A stretch of DNA of 64,000 bases from a virus. The stretch lies in IMG/VR virus record IMGVR_UViG_3300022205_000001, positions 104,077 through 168,076 of that record. One strand, written 5' to 3'. The notes under the pieces are model-generated. The model did not search any database and was not told the DNA's origin. It saw only the letters and a program-made list of their open reading frames with translations. Within the stretch, counting starts at the first letter, position 1. Every line of letters starts with the position of its first letter. A program made the position numbers and the translations under genes. Positions 45,236 to 52,431 of the stretch are shown one piece after another.

Positions 45236-45506
45236 GATCAAACCTCTTATCCCAAATCACATGTTCAATTTTCGCACGAGTCGGCTTGATACCTTCATCT
45301 TCAAGGATCATCAAGGCCTGACCCACTTCAAATTTCGCGTCTCTGAGGGAAGGAAAATGGTTCGTCGCATAGCAGAACACACCGTACCCCAAAACTGGAT
45401 CTCCATCAATACATGAAAACGACCAACCGTGCTTGAGAGTCTTCACAATTCGCTCAAGGAAGAATCGATCCCCCTTCATGGTGATATGACATTCAAAATC
45501 AGCCAT
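45228..45506 (-). CDS. Small alpha/beta phage protein
   Basis: 92 residues (MADFECHITMKGDRFFLERI ... VIWDKRFDRA). The start FECHITM and the end IEHVIWDKR resemble a family of small phage proteins of unknown function. It overlaps both neighbours by eight bases. Confidence 0.55.
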   Translation of the reverse strand: MADFECHITMKGDRFFLERIVKTLKHGWSFSCIDGDPVLGYGVFCYATNHFPSLRDAKFEVGQALMILEDEGIKPTRAKIEHVIWDKRFDRA

Positions 45507-45996
45507 GCTTCCCTCTCCATCCCCCCACCAATGAATCTACATTGAACGTCATGCAATGAACCCCCGTATCATGATCCTGAAATGTCCGGTTCTTAACGAC
45601 ATCATCAAACAAAAAATTTGTCGTAAGAAACTTAACATTACACCAATCAAGAAATGCCCCCTCTTTCCCTCGGAGACAGATAAACTCTGTTACATCATCA
45701 AACCGCAGTGAGTGTGCAATTTCACTCACTGCCATCATTTCGGGCACCGTAATGACCCCATCAATCGTCACACCTAATACCTGTTCAATATTAGGGCGCA
45801 AGATCTTATTGAAATGATCTAATTCTTCTTGTGTATGGATGGCAAAACTAAAAATGAATGTTTTGATTGGAGCCGTTTCAAACTCACGAATGGAGTCTAT
45901 AGACTGACGGATGGCGGCACATTTCTTGTGCAAAATCATACCAGAATTAAACGAGTCAATCACGGTGTCTTCAAGATCAAGGAATATGTTTGGCAT
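45499..45996 (-). CDS. HAD-like hydrolase with altered motif I
   Basis: 165 residues. Motif I reads FLDLEDTVIDS, so the second Asp of the usual DxDxT is Glu. IFSFAIHT matches motif II and DDVVKNRTF motif IV. Short HAD proteins in phages are often nucleotide phosphatases. The Glu substitution may change or weaken activity. A promoter and palindrome lie directly upstream. Confidence 0.7.
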   Translation of the reverse strand: MPNIFLDLEDTVIDSFNSGMILHKKCAAIRQSIDSIREFETAPIKTFIFSFAIHTQEELDHFNKILRPNIEQVLGVTIDGVITVPEMMAVSEIAHSLRFDDVTEFICLRGKEGAFLDWCNVKFLTTNFLFDDVVKNRTFQDHDTGVHCMTFNVDSLVGGWRGKHG

Positions 45997-46003
45997 AATA
46001 AAT

Positions 46004-46036
46004 CTCCCACTATGCTAGAGTATAACATAGTGGGAG
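46004..46036. promoter_or_regulatory. 11-bp perfect palindrome across the -10 of a promoter
   Basis: ctcccactatg at 46004-46014 is the exact inverted complement of catagtgggag at 46026-46036, with an 11-base spacer containing most of the -10 box (46019-46024). No T-run follows, so it looks like an operator rather than a terminator. Confidence 0.6.
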
Positions 46037-46047
46037 CCTCCTGTCAA
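46019..46047 (-). promoter_or_regulatory. Strong sigma70-type promoter for the HAD gene
   Basis: Minus strand TTGACA, 17 bases, TATACT with TGT before the -10. Start codon of the HAD gene is about 16 bases past the expected start site. Confidence 0.82.
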
Positions 46048-46053
46048 GCCGTA

Positions 46054-47250
46054 TTATCCTTTCACGCATAACACCTGCCTCAACACGGCAACAACTTTGA
46101 CCAGATCCTTCTGATCTTCCATCACGGCATCAATGTCCTTGTATGCCGCAGGGATTTCATCCACCACACCTGCATCCTTACGACAGACAATTCCCGCGGT
46201 CTGCTTCTCAACATCCTCCGCGGTATACAGTTCCTTTGCCTTTCCTCGTGACAACTGGCGTCCGGCACCATGCGAACAAGAGCAAAACGAATCAGAGTTT
46301 CCTAATCCCTGCACAATGTAGGACCGGGTCCCCATTGAACCAGGAATGATCCCCATATCGCCCACGCGAGCCCGTACCGCACCCTTACGAGTGACAATCA
46401 CGTTCTCCCCGAAATGGTTCTCCCGTTCCGCATAGTTATGGTGACAGTTTATCATGACTTCTGGGTCAATGATACCATACTTATCACCAAAGATTACTTC
46501 TGCAATCGCCTGAAGCGTCAACTTCATCATGATCTCACGGTTCTTCATGGCGTAGGACTGTGCCCACTGCAAATCGCGCCAGTACGCATCAAACAGAGGA
46601 GTACCCTCCGGCAGATACGCCAAGTCTGGGTTTTCCAGCTTGATCATGAATTGCTGCATCAACTCCTTGGCACAGTCAATGTAATAGTTCCCGATCTTGT
46701 TTCCAATTCCACGAGAACCTGAATGCAGCATGACCCATACGTTGTTCTTTTCGTCTAAGCACACTTCGATGAAGTGGTTTCCACCACCGAGCGTACCTAA
46801 CTGAGCCAGAGTCTTATCAAGCAAACCCTTCGTAACAACTTCTGGAAGTTTGCAGTACCCAGGCATCATACCATTCCAAACAACCGCATCGTCGGTTGCC
46901 GTCTTATGCTGCCCCTGCCCAACAGGAATTGCCTTTGACAAGGCAGAAAACAAGGCATCCAATGAATCCGGTAAACGATCTGCTGAGAACGGCATCTGAG
47001 CCGCCATCATTCCGCACCCAATATCCACACCAACCGCAGCCGGAACCAACGCACCCTTCGTCGCCACTACAGACCCAACGGTTGCACCCTTTCCATAGTG
47101 AACATCCGGCATAGCCGCTACATGCTTGAAGATGAATGGTAACGCAGCCGTCTGGCGCAATTGCACCTCAGACTGTAGATCTACATTCTTCGTCCAAATC
47201 TTGACCGGAACCGTTTGCTTCTCGCCCGTCAATACCTTTGAAATTCCCAT
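46054..47250 (-). CDS. rtcB: RtcB RNA ligase
   Basis: 398 residues. RtcB hallmarks: DIGCGMMA (Cys metal ligand), GTLGGGNHFIEV, HSGSRGIGN, NCHHNYAERE, and SHGAGRQLSRGKAKE containing the guanylated His. RtcB joins 2',3'-cyclic phosphate (or 3'-phosphate) ends to 5'-OH ends using Mn2+ and GTP. In this phage it could repair tRNAs cut by host anticodon nucleases or seal tRNA-processing products. It has its own promoter and a gggggag ribosome binding site. Confidence 0.95.
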   Translation of the reverse strand: MGISKVLTGEKQTVPVKIWTKNVDLQSEVQLRQTAALPFIFKHVAAMPDVHYGKGATVGSVVATKGALVPAAVGVDIGCGMMAAQMPFSADRLPDSLDALFSALSKAIPVGQGQHKTATDDAVVWNGMMPGYCKLPEVVTKGLLDKTLAQLGTLGGGNHFIEVCLDEKNNVWVMLHSGSRGIGNKIGNYYIDCAKELMQQFMIKLENPDLAYLPEGTPLFDAYWRDLQWAQSYAMKNREIMMKLTLQAIAEVIFGDKYGIIDPEVMINCHHNYAERENHFGENVIVTRKGAVRARVGDMGIIPGSMGTRSYIVQGLGNSDSFCSCSHGAGRQLSRGKAKELYTAEDVEKQTAGIVCRKDAGVVDEIPAAYKDIDAVMEDQKDLVKVVAVLRQVLCVKG

Positions 47251-47282
47251 AACTCCCCCTTGTTGATTCTCAATGTCCTATA

Positions 47283-47311
47283 AGTCTATCAAATTTCGCA
47301 GTATTTGTCAA
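47283..47311 (-). promoter_or_regulatory. Promoter for rtcB
   Basis: Minus strand TTGACA, 17 bases, TAGACT, with the same TGATAGACTTATA core as the promoter at 40825-40853. Confidence 0.75.
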
Positions 47312-47330
47312 GACCTATAACTCATTGTTT

Positions 47331-47636
47331 TCAAAGGGTTTTCATGAATTTTCGATAGTCTTTGAATTTTCGAGCATCATGAACCACCTGCTCGTGGTAC
47401 ATATCCTCGGCATAGACTTGAAATGACTTCTCAGTTGGCCATTCTCCCTCGCCACCGCACTCCTCACAATCATGTTCATGATCGAAGTTGCACCTGACGT
47501 ACCCCTTACCGTCACATTCAGTGCATTGTTCGATAACCTCGGTATCAACTTCCCCTTCAAACTCACCACGCAAGTCTTCCTGATTCAGGTCAAACCACAT
47601 TCCAAATGGGATTTTCCCATAAGCACTAGAAGACAT
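47331..47636 (-). CDS. Small DnaJ-type zinc-finger protein
   Basis: 101 residues. CTECDGKGYVRCNFD and HDCEECGGEGEW carry two CxxC(x)GxG motifs like the DnaJ cysteine-rich domain. No J domain is present. aaggaaaaa precedes the ATG. Possibly a zinc-binding adaptor; function unknown. Confidence 0.65.
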   Translation of the reverse strand: MSSSAYGKIPFGMWFDLNQEDLRGEFEGEVDTEVIEQCTECDGKGYVRCNFDHEHDCEECGGEGEWPTEKSFQVYAEDMYHEQVVHDARKFKDYRKFMKTL

Positions 47637-47817
47637 AATTTTTCCTTGTCTTCTGATAGTGTTCAGAAATCCACTTCACCTGAGATTGAGTCAATTTCGG
47701 AGACACGAAACTGGTCACACTATTGAACAGCAATTCTTTACCTGTTCCATACACCTTCAAGTGTTGTCCAAATGATACCCAATCAAGCCCCAAATCTTTA
47801 TCTGCTATCGCAGCCAT
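47626..47817 (-). CDS. Small phage protein
   Basis: 63 residues from ATG 47817 (ggaggtagg upstream): MAAIADKDLGLDWVSFGQHL ... SQVKWISEHYQKT. The end overlaps the DnaJ-zinc gene by 11 bases. Not recognised. Confidence 0.5.
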   Translation of the reverse strand: MAAIADKDLGLDWVSFGQHLKVYGTGKELLFNSVTSFVSPKLTQSQVKWISEHYQKTRKNYVF

Positions 47818-47822
47818 TGATC

Positions 47823-48248
47823 CTACCTCCATTTATGTTTCATCACTTGCAGTTCGCGTTCAGCCCACTCCAATAATTTACGACCTTCTGGCATATCAAA
47901 GAATGCATAGTTTTTTTGGCGAATGGTCTCCGCCATACACAGAATATTGAGGTAATTCTGATCGCGTGTCATCAACTGGTTTGTAATTTTTGTTACATTC
48001 TCTTCAAGATCTTTCTTTTGGAGAGTGAGTGCCTGAATCTTCTCTGTCAAATTCTCGACCTGTGCAATACGCACCTTTTCGCAAGCGTCCTCGATAGTAT
48101 CGAGTTTGTTCTCCAATTTCTCTATCGTGTTCTCCAATTGATCAATCGTCTTATATGAATCCTGAAGATCAATCCGTAGATCATGCACCATGTCTTCAAG
48201 ATCATCAATTTGTTCCTCATATTGTTCAGGTGTGCAATCATCACTCAT
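47823..48248 (-). CDS. Coiled-coil protein
   Basis: 141 residues from ATG 48248 (MSDDCTPEQYEEQIDDLEDM). Residues 10-100 are a continuous coiled coil with Leu/Ile heptads (TIDQLENTIEKLENKLDTIE). The end (EGRKLLEWAERELQVMKHKW) is helical. The start overlaps the ligase stop. Function unknown. Confidence 0.6.
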   Translation of the reverse strand: MSDDCTPEQYEEQIDDLEDMVHDLRIDLQDSYKTIDQLENTIEKLENKLDTIEDACEKVRIAQVENLTEKIQALTLQKKDLEENVTKITNQLMTRDQNYLNILCMAETIRQKNYAFFDMPEGRKLLEWAERELQVMKHKWR

Positions 48249-49437
48249 AATCTCGCACCGCAATACCAACAGGGAAAATAGGAATCCCTTCATCGCTCAA
48301 AGTCTGGTAACGCACAGTCAATGGCTCACCAACAAAGTGTTTCCAGTCCTGCCATTGCTTCCGGCGCTTTGTATAGGTACCCTTACAGCGAACATCGAAT
48401 GTGCCGTCTTCATATGACCCACCAGTCCGACTCTTTGATTGACACCGGAAAATCGCAGTTCCTTCGTCCTTTCCCTTCCCTTCCTTGCATCCTACAATCG
48501 GGAATTCTGCATCGATGAAGTCCTTATACTTTTGTAACTGATTGTCCCGATACTGGAAATTATACGGTTCATCCCCACCAGAACGAACAATGGTTCCCTC
48601 ATACCCATCGGCCATGAAGATGCGGTGTTTTCGCAACAACATATCTTCATTGTCAACCAGGTATGTATCCACTAACTTAATATAGGTTGAATCGACCGGG
48701 CGGTTTTCCAATCTCCATTTCAAATATCGATCCTTGAATCCTCCCTTTCCACTTGGTCGATCATAGTGCCAAAACTTCACATACTTCTTCAAAGAATCGA
48801 GGTCTGGATTTTTCTCGTCCTTGATCAGGGAAATCAATTCCTGAAAGGTGATATCCCCATGGTTATACATTTCCCCATCGAGGATTTCCCCATCCTCCAT
48901 GAACGACAAAAATTCTGGGTCCATGTAGAGATTGAAATTCTTGTATTGCTTGGCTTTGCGGGACCAATAGAAAATCTTGTTACCCTTACGCTCAACTAAG
49001 CAGCGGACACCATTCAATTTTGACTGAACAAACACAGGCCACACCAAATACTTCTTACGCTCATTATACTTTTGAGCAAGCATCGGAAGAAGCTTGGTGC
49101 CTCCAACGGAAGAGTCTACCGGTTCTGTAGTCCCTTCAACAAGTTCAGGCGCTTTTTCAGAATAGTTCTTATCGTGCTGTTTCTTCCATTTCGATTCAGC
49201 TTGCAAACAGGCCTGTTCAAATGGAGTCGTCTCGTTTGCTTTTCCGATATTCTTACCCTTATGCACCTTCTCCGTAGCAGTTTGAATCTTCCCACCCAAT
49301 TGACCATGTTCAATTATAATTGTAGAATGGTCAATGAATTCCTGAACGAAAACGGACCACTGCTTCACCGTTCCCTTTGAGGAAAGACCATAAAGGATAG
49401 GAAACTTTTTTGATTTTAGATTGATCGACATTGACAT
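48241..49437 (-). CDS. ATP-dependent DNA ligase with WGR-like N-terminus
   Basis: 398 residues. Residues ~10-60 (KFPILYGLSSKGTVKQWSVF ... IIIEHGQLGGKIQ) look like a WGR-type domain. Ligase motif I is VFVQSKLNGVRC with the adenylated Lys (KxNG instead of KxDG). Other core pieces are DGEILDGEMYN, a GYEGTIVRS segment and QLQKYKDF. A C-terminal OB fold follows. It seals nicks in replication and repair. The stand-alone WGR protein at 38455 is a second occurrence of this domain. Confidence 0.88.
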   Translation of the reverse strand: MSMSINLKSKKFPILYGLSSKGTVKQWSVFVQEFIDHSTIIIEHGQLGGKIQTATEKVHKGKNIGKANETTPFEQACLQAESKWKKQHDKNYSEKAPELVEGTTEPVDSSVGGTKLLPMLAQKYNERKKYLVWPVFVQSKLNGVRCLVERKGNKIFYWSRKAKQYKNFNLYMDPEFLSFMEDGEILDGEMYNHGDITFQELISLIKDEKNPDLDSLKKYVKFWHYDRPSGKGGFKDRYLKWRLENRPVDSTYIKLVDTYLVDNEDMLLRKHRIFMADGYEGTIVRSGGDEPYNFQYRDNQLQKYKDFIDAEFPIVGCKEGKGKDEGTAIFRCQSKSRTGGSYEDGTFDVRCKGTYTKRRKQWQDWKHFVGEPLTVRYQTLSDEGIPIFPVGIAVRDYE

Positions 49438-49446
49438 TATAACCTC

Positions 49447-49623
49447 TTAGAAAAATGTAATCAATTTCAACAGTATCGTGACCAATGCCAGCCCCAGGAA
49501 AAAGGGAATGACTTTAAATACAAGGGCTGAACCAAAATTTGACGTATGCATGATCAAACTCATTGTGAGATTGTATAATGCAGTCAATGTAATCACCACT
49601 AGGGTAAACGTATAAAATTCCAT
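49447..49623 (-). CDS. 58-residue membrane protein with two helices
   Basis: ATG 49623 with aagggg upstream. The product (MEFYTFTLVVITLTALYNLT, ... FFLGLALVTILLKLITFF) has two hydrophobic segments separated by a short loop, the layout of small holin-like or superinfection-type membrane proteins. Role unknown. Confidence 0.6.
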   Translation of the reverse strand: MEFYTFTLVVITLTALYNLTMSLIMHTSNFGSALVFKVIPFFLGLALVTILLKLITFF

Positions 49624-49624
49624 A

Positions 49625-50569
49625 TTATCCCCTTCCGTAACGATGAACAGAAATCAGCAACTCCAACAACAACTGGTCCGCGGCTTCAGTGTCCACCTTC
49701 TCAGGAAGTGTAGACTTCGCCGACAAGCCTTCCAGTTCATCCATCAAGTTCTCCAACACCGGAGACACCTCCTTGAAATGCAGTGAACCAGACTTCACCG
49801 CCTTCAAAAATTCAGTCTCCTTCAACGGGTAGGTGAAATCACCCTCAGTGAGGATAGCTTTCACCTGAAAACCTGCACGAAACGCATGAGAGATAGCTTT
49901 CCAATCCACCCCCTGGTTCGTTTCCGCCTGCTTCGCCCGTTCGCCAAACTCCCTGATAAAATTCTCCAACATTGGAACATAGTGGTCGGTCGTCGCCGTC
50001 AAGGTCAACTTCTTTCCACATACACCGTAGAATGCACGTCCTTCCGCCTCTTGCTGACCACAATGTTCGGTCGTCGGAAATGCCCATAGCACTTCCCCCA
50101 CCTTCTTTTTCGGGAAAGTCTTAAGAACATCCAACACTACCCGGGCATCCGCCAAACGGCTACCCTTGATCCCATACTTCGCCGCTTGGGTTCTCGCATA
50201 GCCCACAAAAGACGAGAGTGTTCTAGTATGGAACATATGCCGCTTAGAATGCAGCAATTCCCACTCATTCGCCGCCGTGAGCCAGGCAGACTTGGGGGCA
50301 TGAAGCATGTCAAGAGCCACCGTTTCCCCCTTCTTTGCTAATTCAAAGAAGTATTGCAGAGAATACAGTTCCTTGTCCACGTCTTCAGCCGTGTTTTTCT
50401 CGTTTGAATTTTGTTTTGTATTGAAAGACAAACTCTTGGGAACCTTCCCCAAAAACATATCTCTCATACTGGGCGCAAACACTCCCTTGAAATCCATGTC
50501 GGACGTAGGGGAGTTTAGCCCGTAGAGGTGTGAGCCGAACTTCATTTCTACAATCGTTGTTCTCATCAT
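49625..50569 (-). CDS. RlaP-type nucleotidyltransferase (RNA-repair-associated)
   Basis: 314 residues. The N-terminus KFGSHLYGLNSPTSDMDFKG has the GS...DxD nucleotidyltransferase core of the DNA polymerase beta superfamily family that is often found beside RNA ligases (RlaP). A helical C-terminal half follows. The nearby rtcB supports a role in RNA end repair. The promoter directly upstream places the transcription start at or beside the start codon. Confidence 0.75.
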   Translation of the reverse strand: MMRTTIVEMKFGSHLYGLNSPTSDMDFKGVFAPSMRDMFLGKVPKSLSFNTKQNSNEKNTAEDVDKELYSLQYFFELAKKGETVALDMLHAPKSAWLTAANEWELLHSKRHMFHTRTLSSFVGYARTQAAKYGIKGSRLADARVVLDVLKTFPKKKVGEVLWAFPTTEHCGQQEAEGRAFYGVCGKKLTLTATTDHYVPMLENFIREFGERAKQAETNQGVDWKAISHAFRAGFQVKAILTEGDFTYPLKETEFLKAVKSGSLHFKEVSPVLENLMDELEGLSAKSTLPEKVDTEAADQLLLELLISVHRYGRG

Positions 50570-50575
50570 GTTATA

Positions 50576-50604
50576 ATTATAGCAAGTTTAGATGGGATTG
50601 TCAA
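50576..50604 (-). promoter_or_regulatory. Consensus sigma70 promoter
   Basis: Minus strand TTGACA, 17 bases, TATAAT: a perfect consensus. The -10 ends seven bases before ATG 50569, so the transcript should be leaderless or nearly so. Confidence 0.85.
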
Positions 50605-50610
50605 GTAGAG

Positions 50611-50629
50611 GTAAGTGCTTGATTTTATT
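50611..50629 (-). repeat. 19-bp box upstream of -35, copy 2
   Basis: Identical to the box at 40860-40878 and placed six bases before TTGACA in both cases. It may be an UP element or an activator site. Confidence 0.7.
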
Positions 50630-50714
50630 GAGGAATTGGTAGACCCTGAAGGTAACGCCCCGTCGTCTTCGCCATGTCATAGCGAGATTCTACTCTTGAA
50701 CTAAGGGTCCAATT

Positions 50715-50793
50715 TGGTCCGCCTGACAGGACTCGAACCTGCATAATCCGTGGGTCGAAACCACGGTGGCTTCCAGTTGCCGTCACAGGCGGA
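50715..50793 (-). tRNA. tRNA-Arg (UCG)
   Basis: Acceptor TCCGCCT/AGGCGGA, anticodon loop TTTCGAC on a CCGTGG stem, T-arm GCAGG-TTCGAGT-CCTGT, encoded CCA. It starts the array on the left and abuts the stop of the macro-domain gene. Confidence 0.9.
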
Positions 50794-51192
50794 TTAGATC
50801 AGATAGTCTTTCCACGATTGCTCAAACATACAGTTATCAGGTGCACCACGAAACAAGGGGGCAATCTGTTCGTTTGTATATCCAGCCAATCCACAGCCGA
50901 TACGAGTTACGAAAAACTTTTCATGAGGATGCTTTTTCGCGTATTCGATAAACTCACACACATAACCGAGAATTCTATCAAGACGTAGTGTGTTCAAAGA
51001 TTCATCCTTTGTAGGGATTGCGTAGGACTGTCCTGTTCGTCCTTCCCCCACACCATACTGAGCCCCATACCAATACTTAGCAAATGCCGCCGCACCCGCC
51101 CCATGTCTCCCGGCTAAATTAGACCCAAATACGAAAATGATCTGTTGGTGTTCTCGTGGGTCTCTGCGGTCATGCTCATTATAAAATTCCAT
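50794..51192 (-). CDS. Macro-like (ADP-ribose-binding-type) phage protein
   Basis: 132 residues. IFVFGSNLAGRHGAGAAAFA and FFVTRIGCGLAGYTNEQIAP fit a phage-associated macro-like family (A1S_2505-type) found in many large phages. Macro domains bind or hydrolyse ADP-ribose groups; activity here is not known. gagggac precedes the ATG. The stop lies one base before the tRNA-Arg. Confidence 0.75.
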   Translation of the reverse strand: MEFYNEHDRRDPREHQQIIFVFGSNLAGRHGAGAAAFAKYWYGAQYGVGEGRTGQSYAIPTKDESLNTLRLDRILGYVCEFIEYAKKHPHEKFFVTRIGCGLAGYTNEQIAPLFRGAPDNCMFEQSWKDYLI

Positions 51193-51207
51193 TACCGTCC
51201 CTCAAAT

Positions 51208-51282
51208 TGGTACCCCCGGCAGGAATCGAACCTGCGTACATCACGTTAGGACCGTGAGACCTGTCCTCTAGGATACGGAGGT
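51208..51282 (-). tRNA. tRNA-Arg (CCU)
   Basis: Acceptor ACCTCCG/CGGGGGT, anticodon loop GTCCTAA on TCACG/CGTGA, T-arm GCAGG-TTCGATT-CCTGC, encoded CCA. Its first 15 bases overlap the end of the 67-residue gene. Confidence 0.9.
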
Positions 51283-51471
51283 GTGTAGTTCTTCGCCAAC
51301 AATCAACTCAACCACATCAGTATTCTGGGCAAACTTCCCATGTTTCTTACAGATAGCTTTTACAATAGTCGCCGGATTACGAGATTTAGACTTTCGTATC
51401 TGTTCCTGTACAGTCTCACGAAGTTCTCTTAGGTGCTTGGCTTCTGTTGCGGCATCTCCGAATACTAGCAT
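51268..51471 (-). CDS. Small phage protein ending inside a tRNA
   Basis: 67 residues (MLVFGDAATEAKHLRELRET ... VVELIVGEELHTSVS), helical. aaggat precedes the ATG. The last five codons and the stop lie in the 5' end of tRNA-Arg(CCU). Not recognised. Confidence 0.5.
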   Translation of the reverse strand: MLVFGDAATEAKHLRELRETVQEQIRKSKSRNPATIVKAICKKHGKFAQNTDVVELIVGEELHTSVS

Positions 51472-51475
51472 GTTG

Positions 51476-51679
51476 TCAATCCTTCATCATCGGTTTGAAC
51501 CACATCAATGCTTCGGTACATTCCTCAAACATATCTGAGGTAATCTCACCTTGCAATAACTGAATATGAAACACATTCATCAAGAATGACCACTTCTGCC
51601 AAGCAAGATCGTCACGAATTTCTTCATCCGTAAAATCCCCAGGCCCTCGCAGTTGACGCTTGATTTCAGTAAGTCTCAT
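51476..51679 (-). CDS. Small phage protein
   Basis: 67 residues (MRLTEIKRQLRGPGDFTDEE ... ALMWFKPMMKD) with ggag before the ATG. Helical, acidic. Not recognised. Confidence 0.5.
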   Translation of the reverse strand: MRLTEIKRQLRGPGDFTDEEIRDDLAWQKWSFLMNVFHIQLLQGEITSDMFEECTEALMWFKPMMKD

Positions 51680-51695
51680 ACATAAACTCCGGTGA

Positions 51696-51764
51696 CTCGC
51701 AAAGGGGTATCGATCCCCGACCTCTCAGTCCCATACTTTGAGTGTGCTCTCCTGCACTTGCGAA
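51696..51764 (-). tRNA. tRNA-like element, anticodon not assignable
   Basis: Acceptor-like TTCGCAA/TTGCGAG, a small GTGC/GCAC hairpin in D-arm position, and a T-arm-like GGGG-ATCGATA-CCCC (same loop as tRNA-Glu here). The anticodon arm is only CTCA/TGAG around an 11-base loop, and there is no CCA. It may be degenerate or non-standard. Confidence 0.35.
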
Positions 51765-51769
51765 TCAAT

Positions 51770-51847
51770 TGGTGCCCCCAACAGGATTTGAACCTGTGTT
51801 GTTCCGCTTAGAAGGCGGATGCCTCTCCAGACTAGACTATAGGGGCA
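51770..51847 (-). tRNA. tRNA-Arg (UCU)
   Basis: Acceptor TGCCCCT/GGGGGCA, anticodon loop CTTCTAA on TCCGC/GCGGA, T-arm ACAGG-TTCAAAT-CCTGT, encoded CCA. Confidence 0.9.
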
Positions 51848-51931
51848 TTATCCTGTCACTGCAAAATACATGATTATGATTGCTACAATGAACAAAAACC
51901 CATATACCCAAACTTCCAAATAGTCAATCAT
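51848..51931 (-). CDS. 27-residue membrane peptide
   Basis: ATG 51931 follows aaaggaat. The product MIDYLEVWVYGFLFIVAIII, then MYFAVTG, is one transmembrane helix. The stop directly precedes tRNA-Arg(UCU). Confidence 0.45.
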   Translation of the reverse strand: MIDYLEVWVYGFLFIVAIIIMYFAVTG

Positions 51932-51943
51932 AATATTCCTTTA

Positions 51944-52036
51944 TGGAGGAGAGAGGTGGACTTGCACCACTGCCGACAATATGTCGGCCGATCCGTTTTC
52001 GAGACGGCCCCAGTTCGCTTGCCTGGTTCACTCTCC
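51944..52036 (-). tRNA. tRNA-Ser (CGA)
   Basis: Class II tRNA with long variable arm (GCCGACATATTGTCGGC). Acceptor GGAGAG paired with CTCTCC, anticodon loop CTCGAAA, encoded CCA. Confidence 0.88.
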
Positions 52037-52108
52037 ATTAGACGGATTCAATGAATAAAATATCACAATCAACATAAACAATGCCACAAGAAATATTCCG
52101 GTACCCAT
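52028..52108 (-). CDS. 26-residue membrane peptide ending inside tRNA-Ser
   Basis: ATG 52108 with a strong aaggag site. The product MGTGIFLVALFMLIVIFYSL, then NPSNGE, is one transmembrane helix. Its stop TGA lies in the 5' end of tRNA-Ser(CGA). Confidence 0.5.
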   Translation of the reverse strand: MGTGIFLVALFMLIVIFYSLNPSNGE

Positions 52109-52120
52109 GATTCTCCTTTT

Positions 52121-52431
52121 TGGTGGAGGTGCGGGGCATTGCAGCCCCGGTCCAAAGAAACATTTGAAATAGGAACTCCATGCTACTCAATCTGAATACG
52201 CACTAAGCTGACGGATTGAGACCTCAGCTTACGGAAGGAACCACCCTGACCAGCCTGTTATTACGCTGTTTCCATACACAGGCATCTATGGAACAACGAG
52301 CAACACTTAAGCTGCCAACGCGAATTCAGATTCGACGTTTAGTTTTTGCTAATGAGATTAACGTGAGCACCAGCACTCACGGCATGACCTAGATTTCTCT
52401 TGTTTTCTCTGTCGAACTCCTTATCACCCCC
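52121..52431 (-). ncRNA. ssrA: Transfer-messenger RNA (tmRNA)
   Basis: 311 nt. The 5' end GGGGGTGATAAGGAGTTCGAC, ending with the conserved GTTCGAC, and the 3' end with CCGGGGCTGCAATGCCCC and CACCTCCACCA, form the tRNA-like domain (GGGGGTG pairs with CACCTCC). A pseudoknot (CGTGAG/CTCACG with TGCTGG/TTAGCA) precedes the tag region. The tag frame reads NVESEFALAA then TAA; the resume codon is probably GUC in TAAAC-GTC, by comparison with E. coli TAGTC-GCA. It rescues stalled ribosomes with host SmpB. The upstream HNH gene stops inside its 5' end. Confidence 0.93.
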
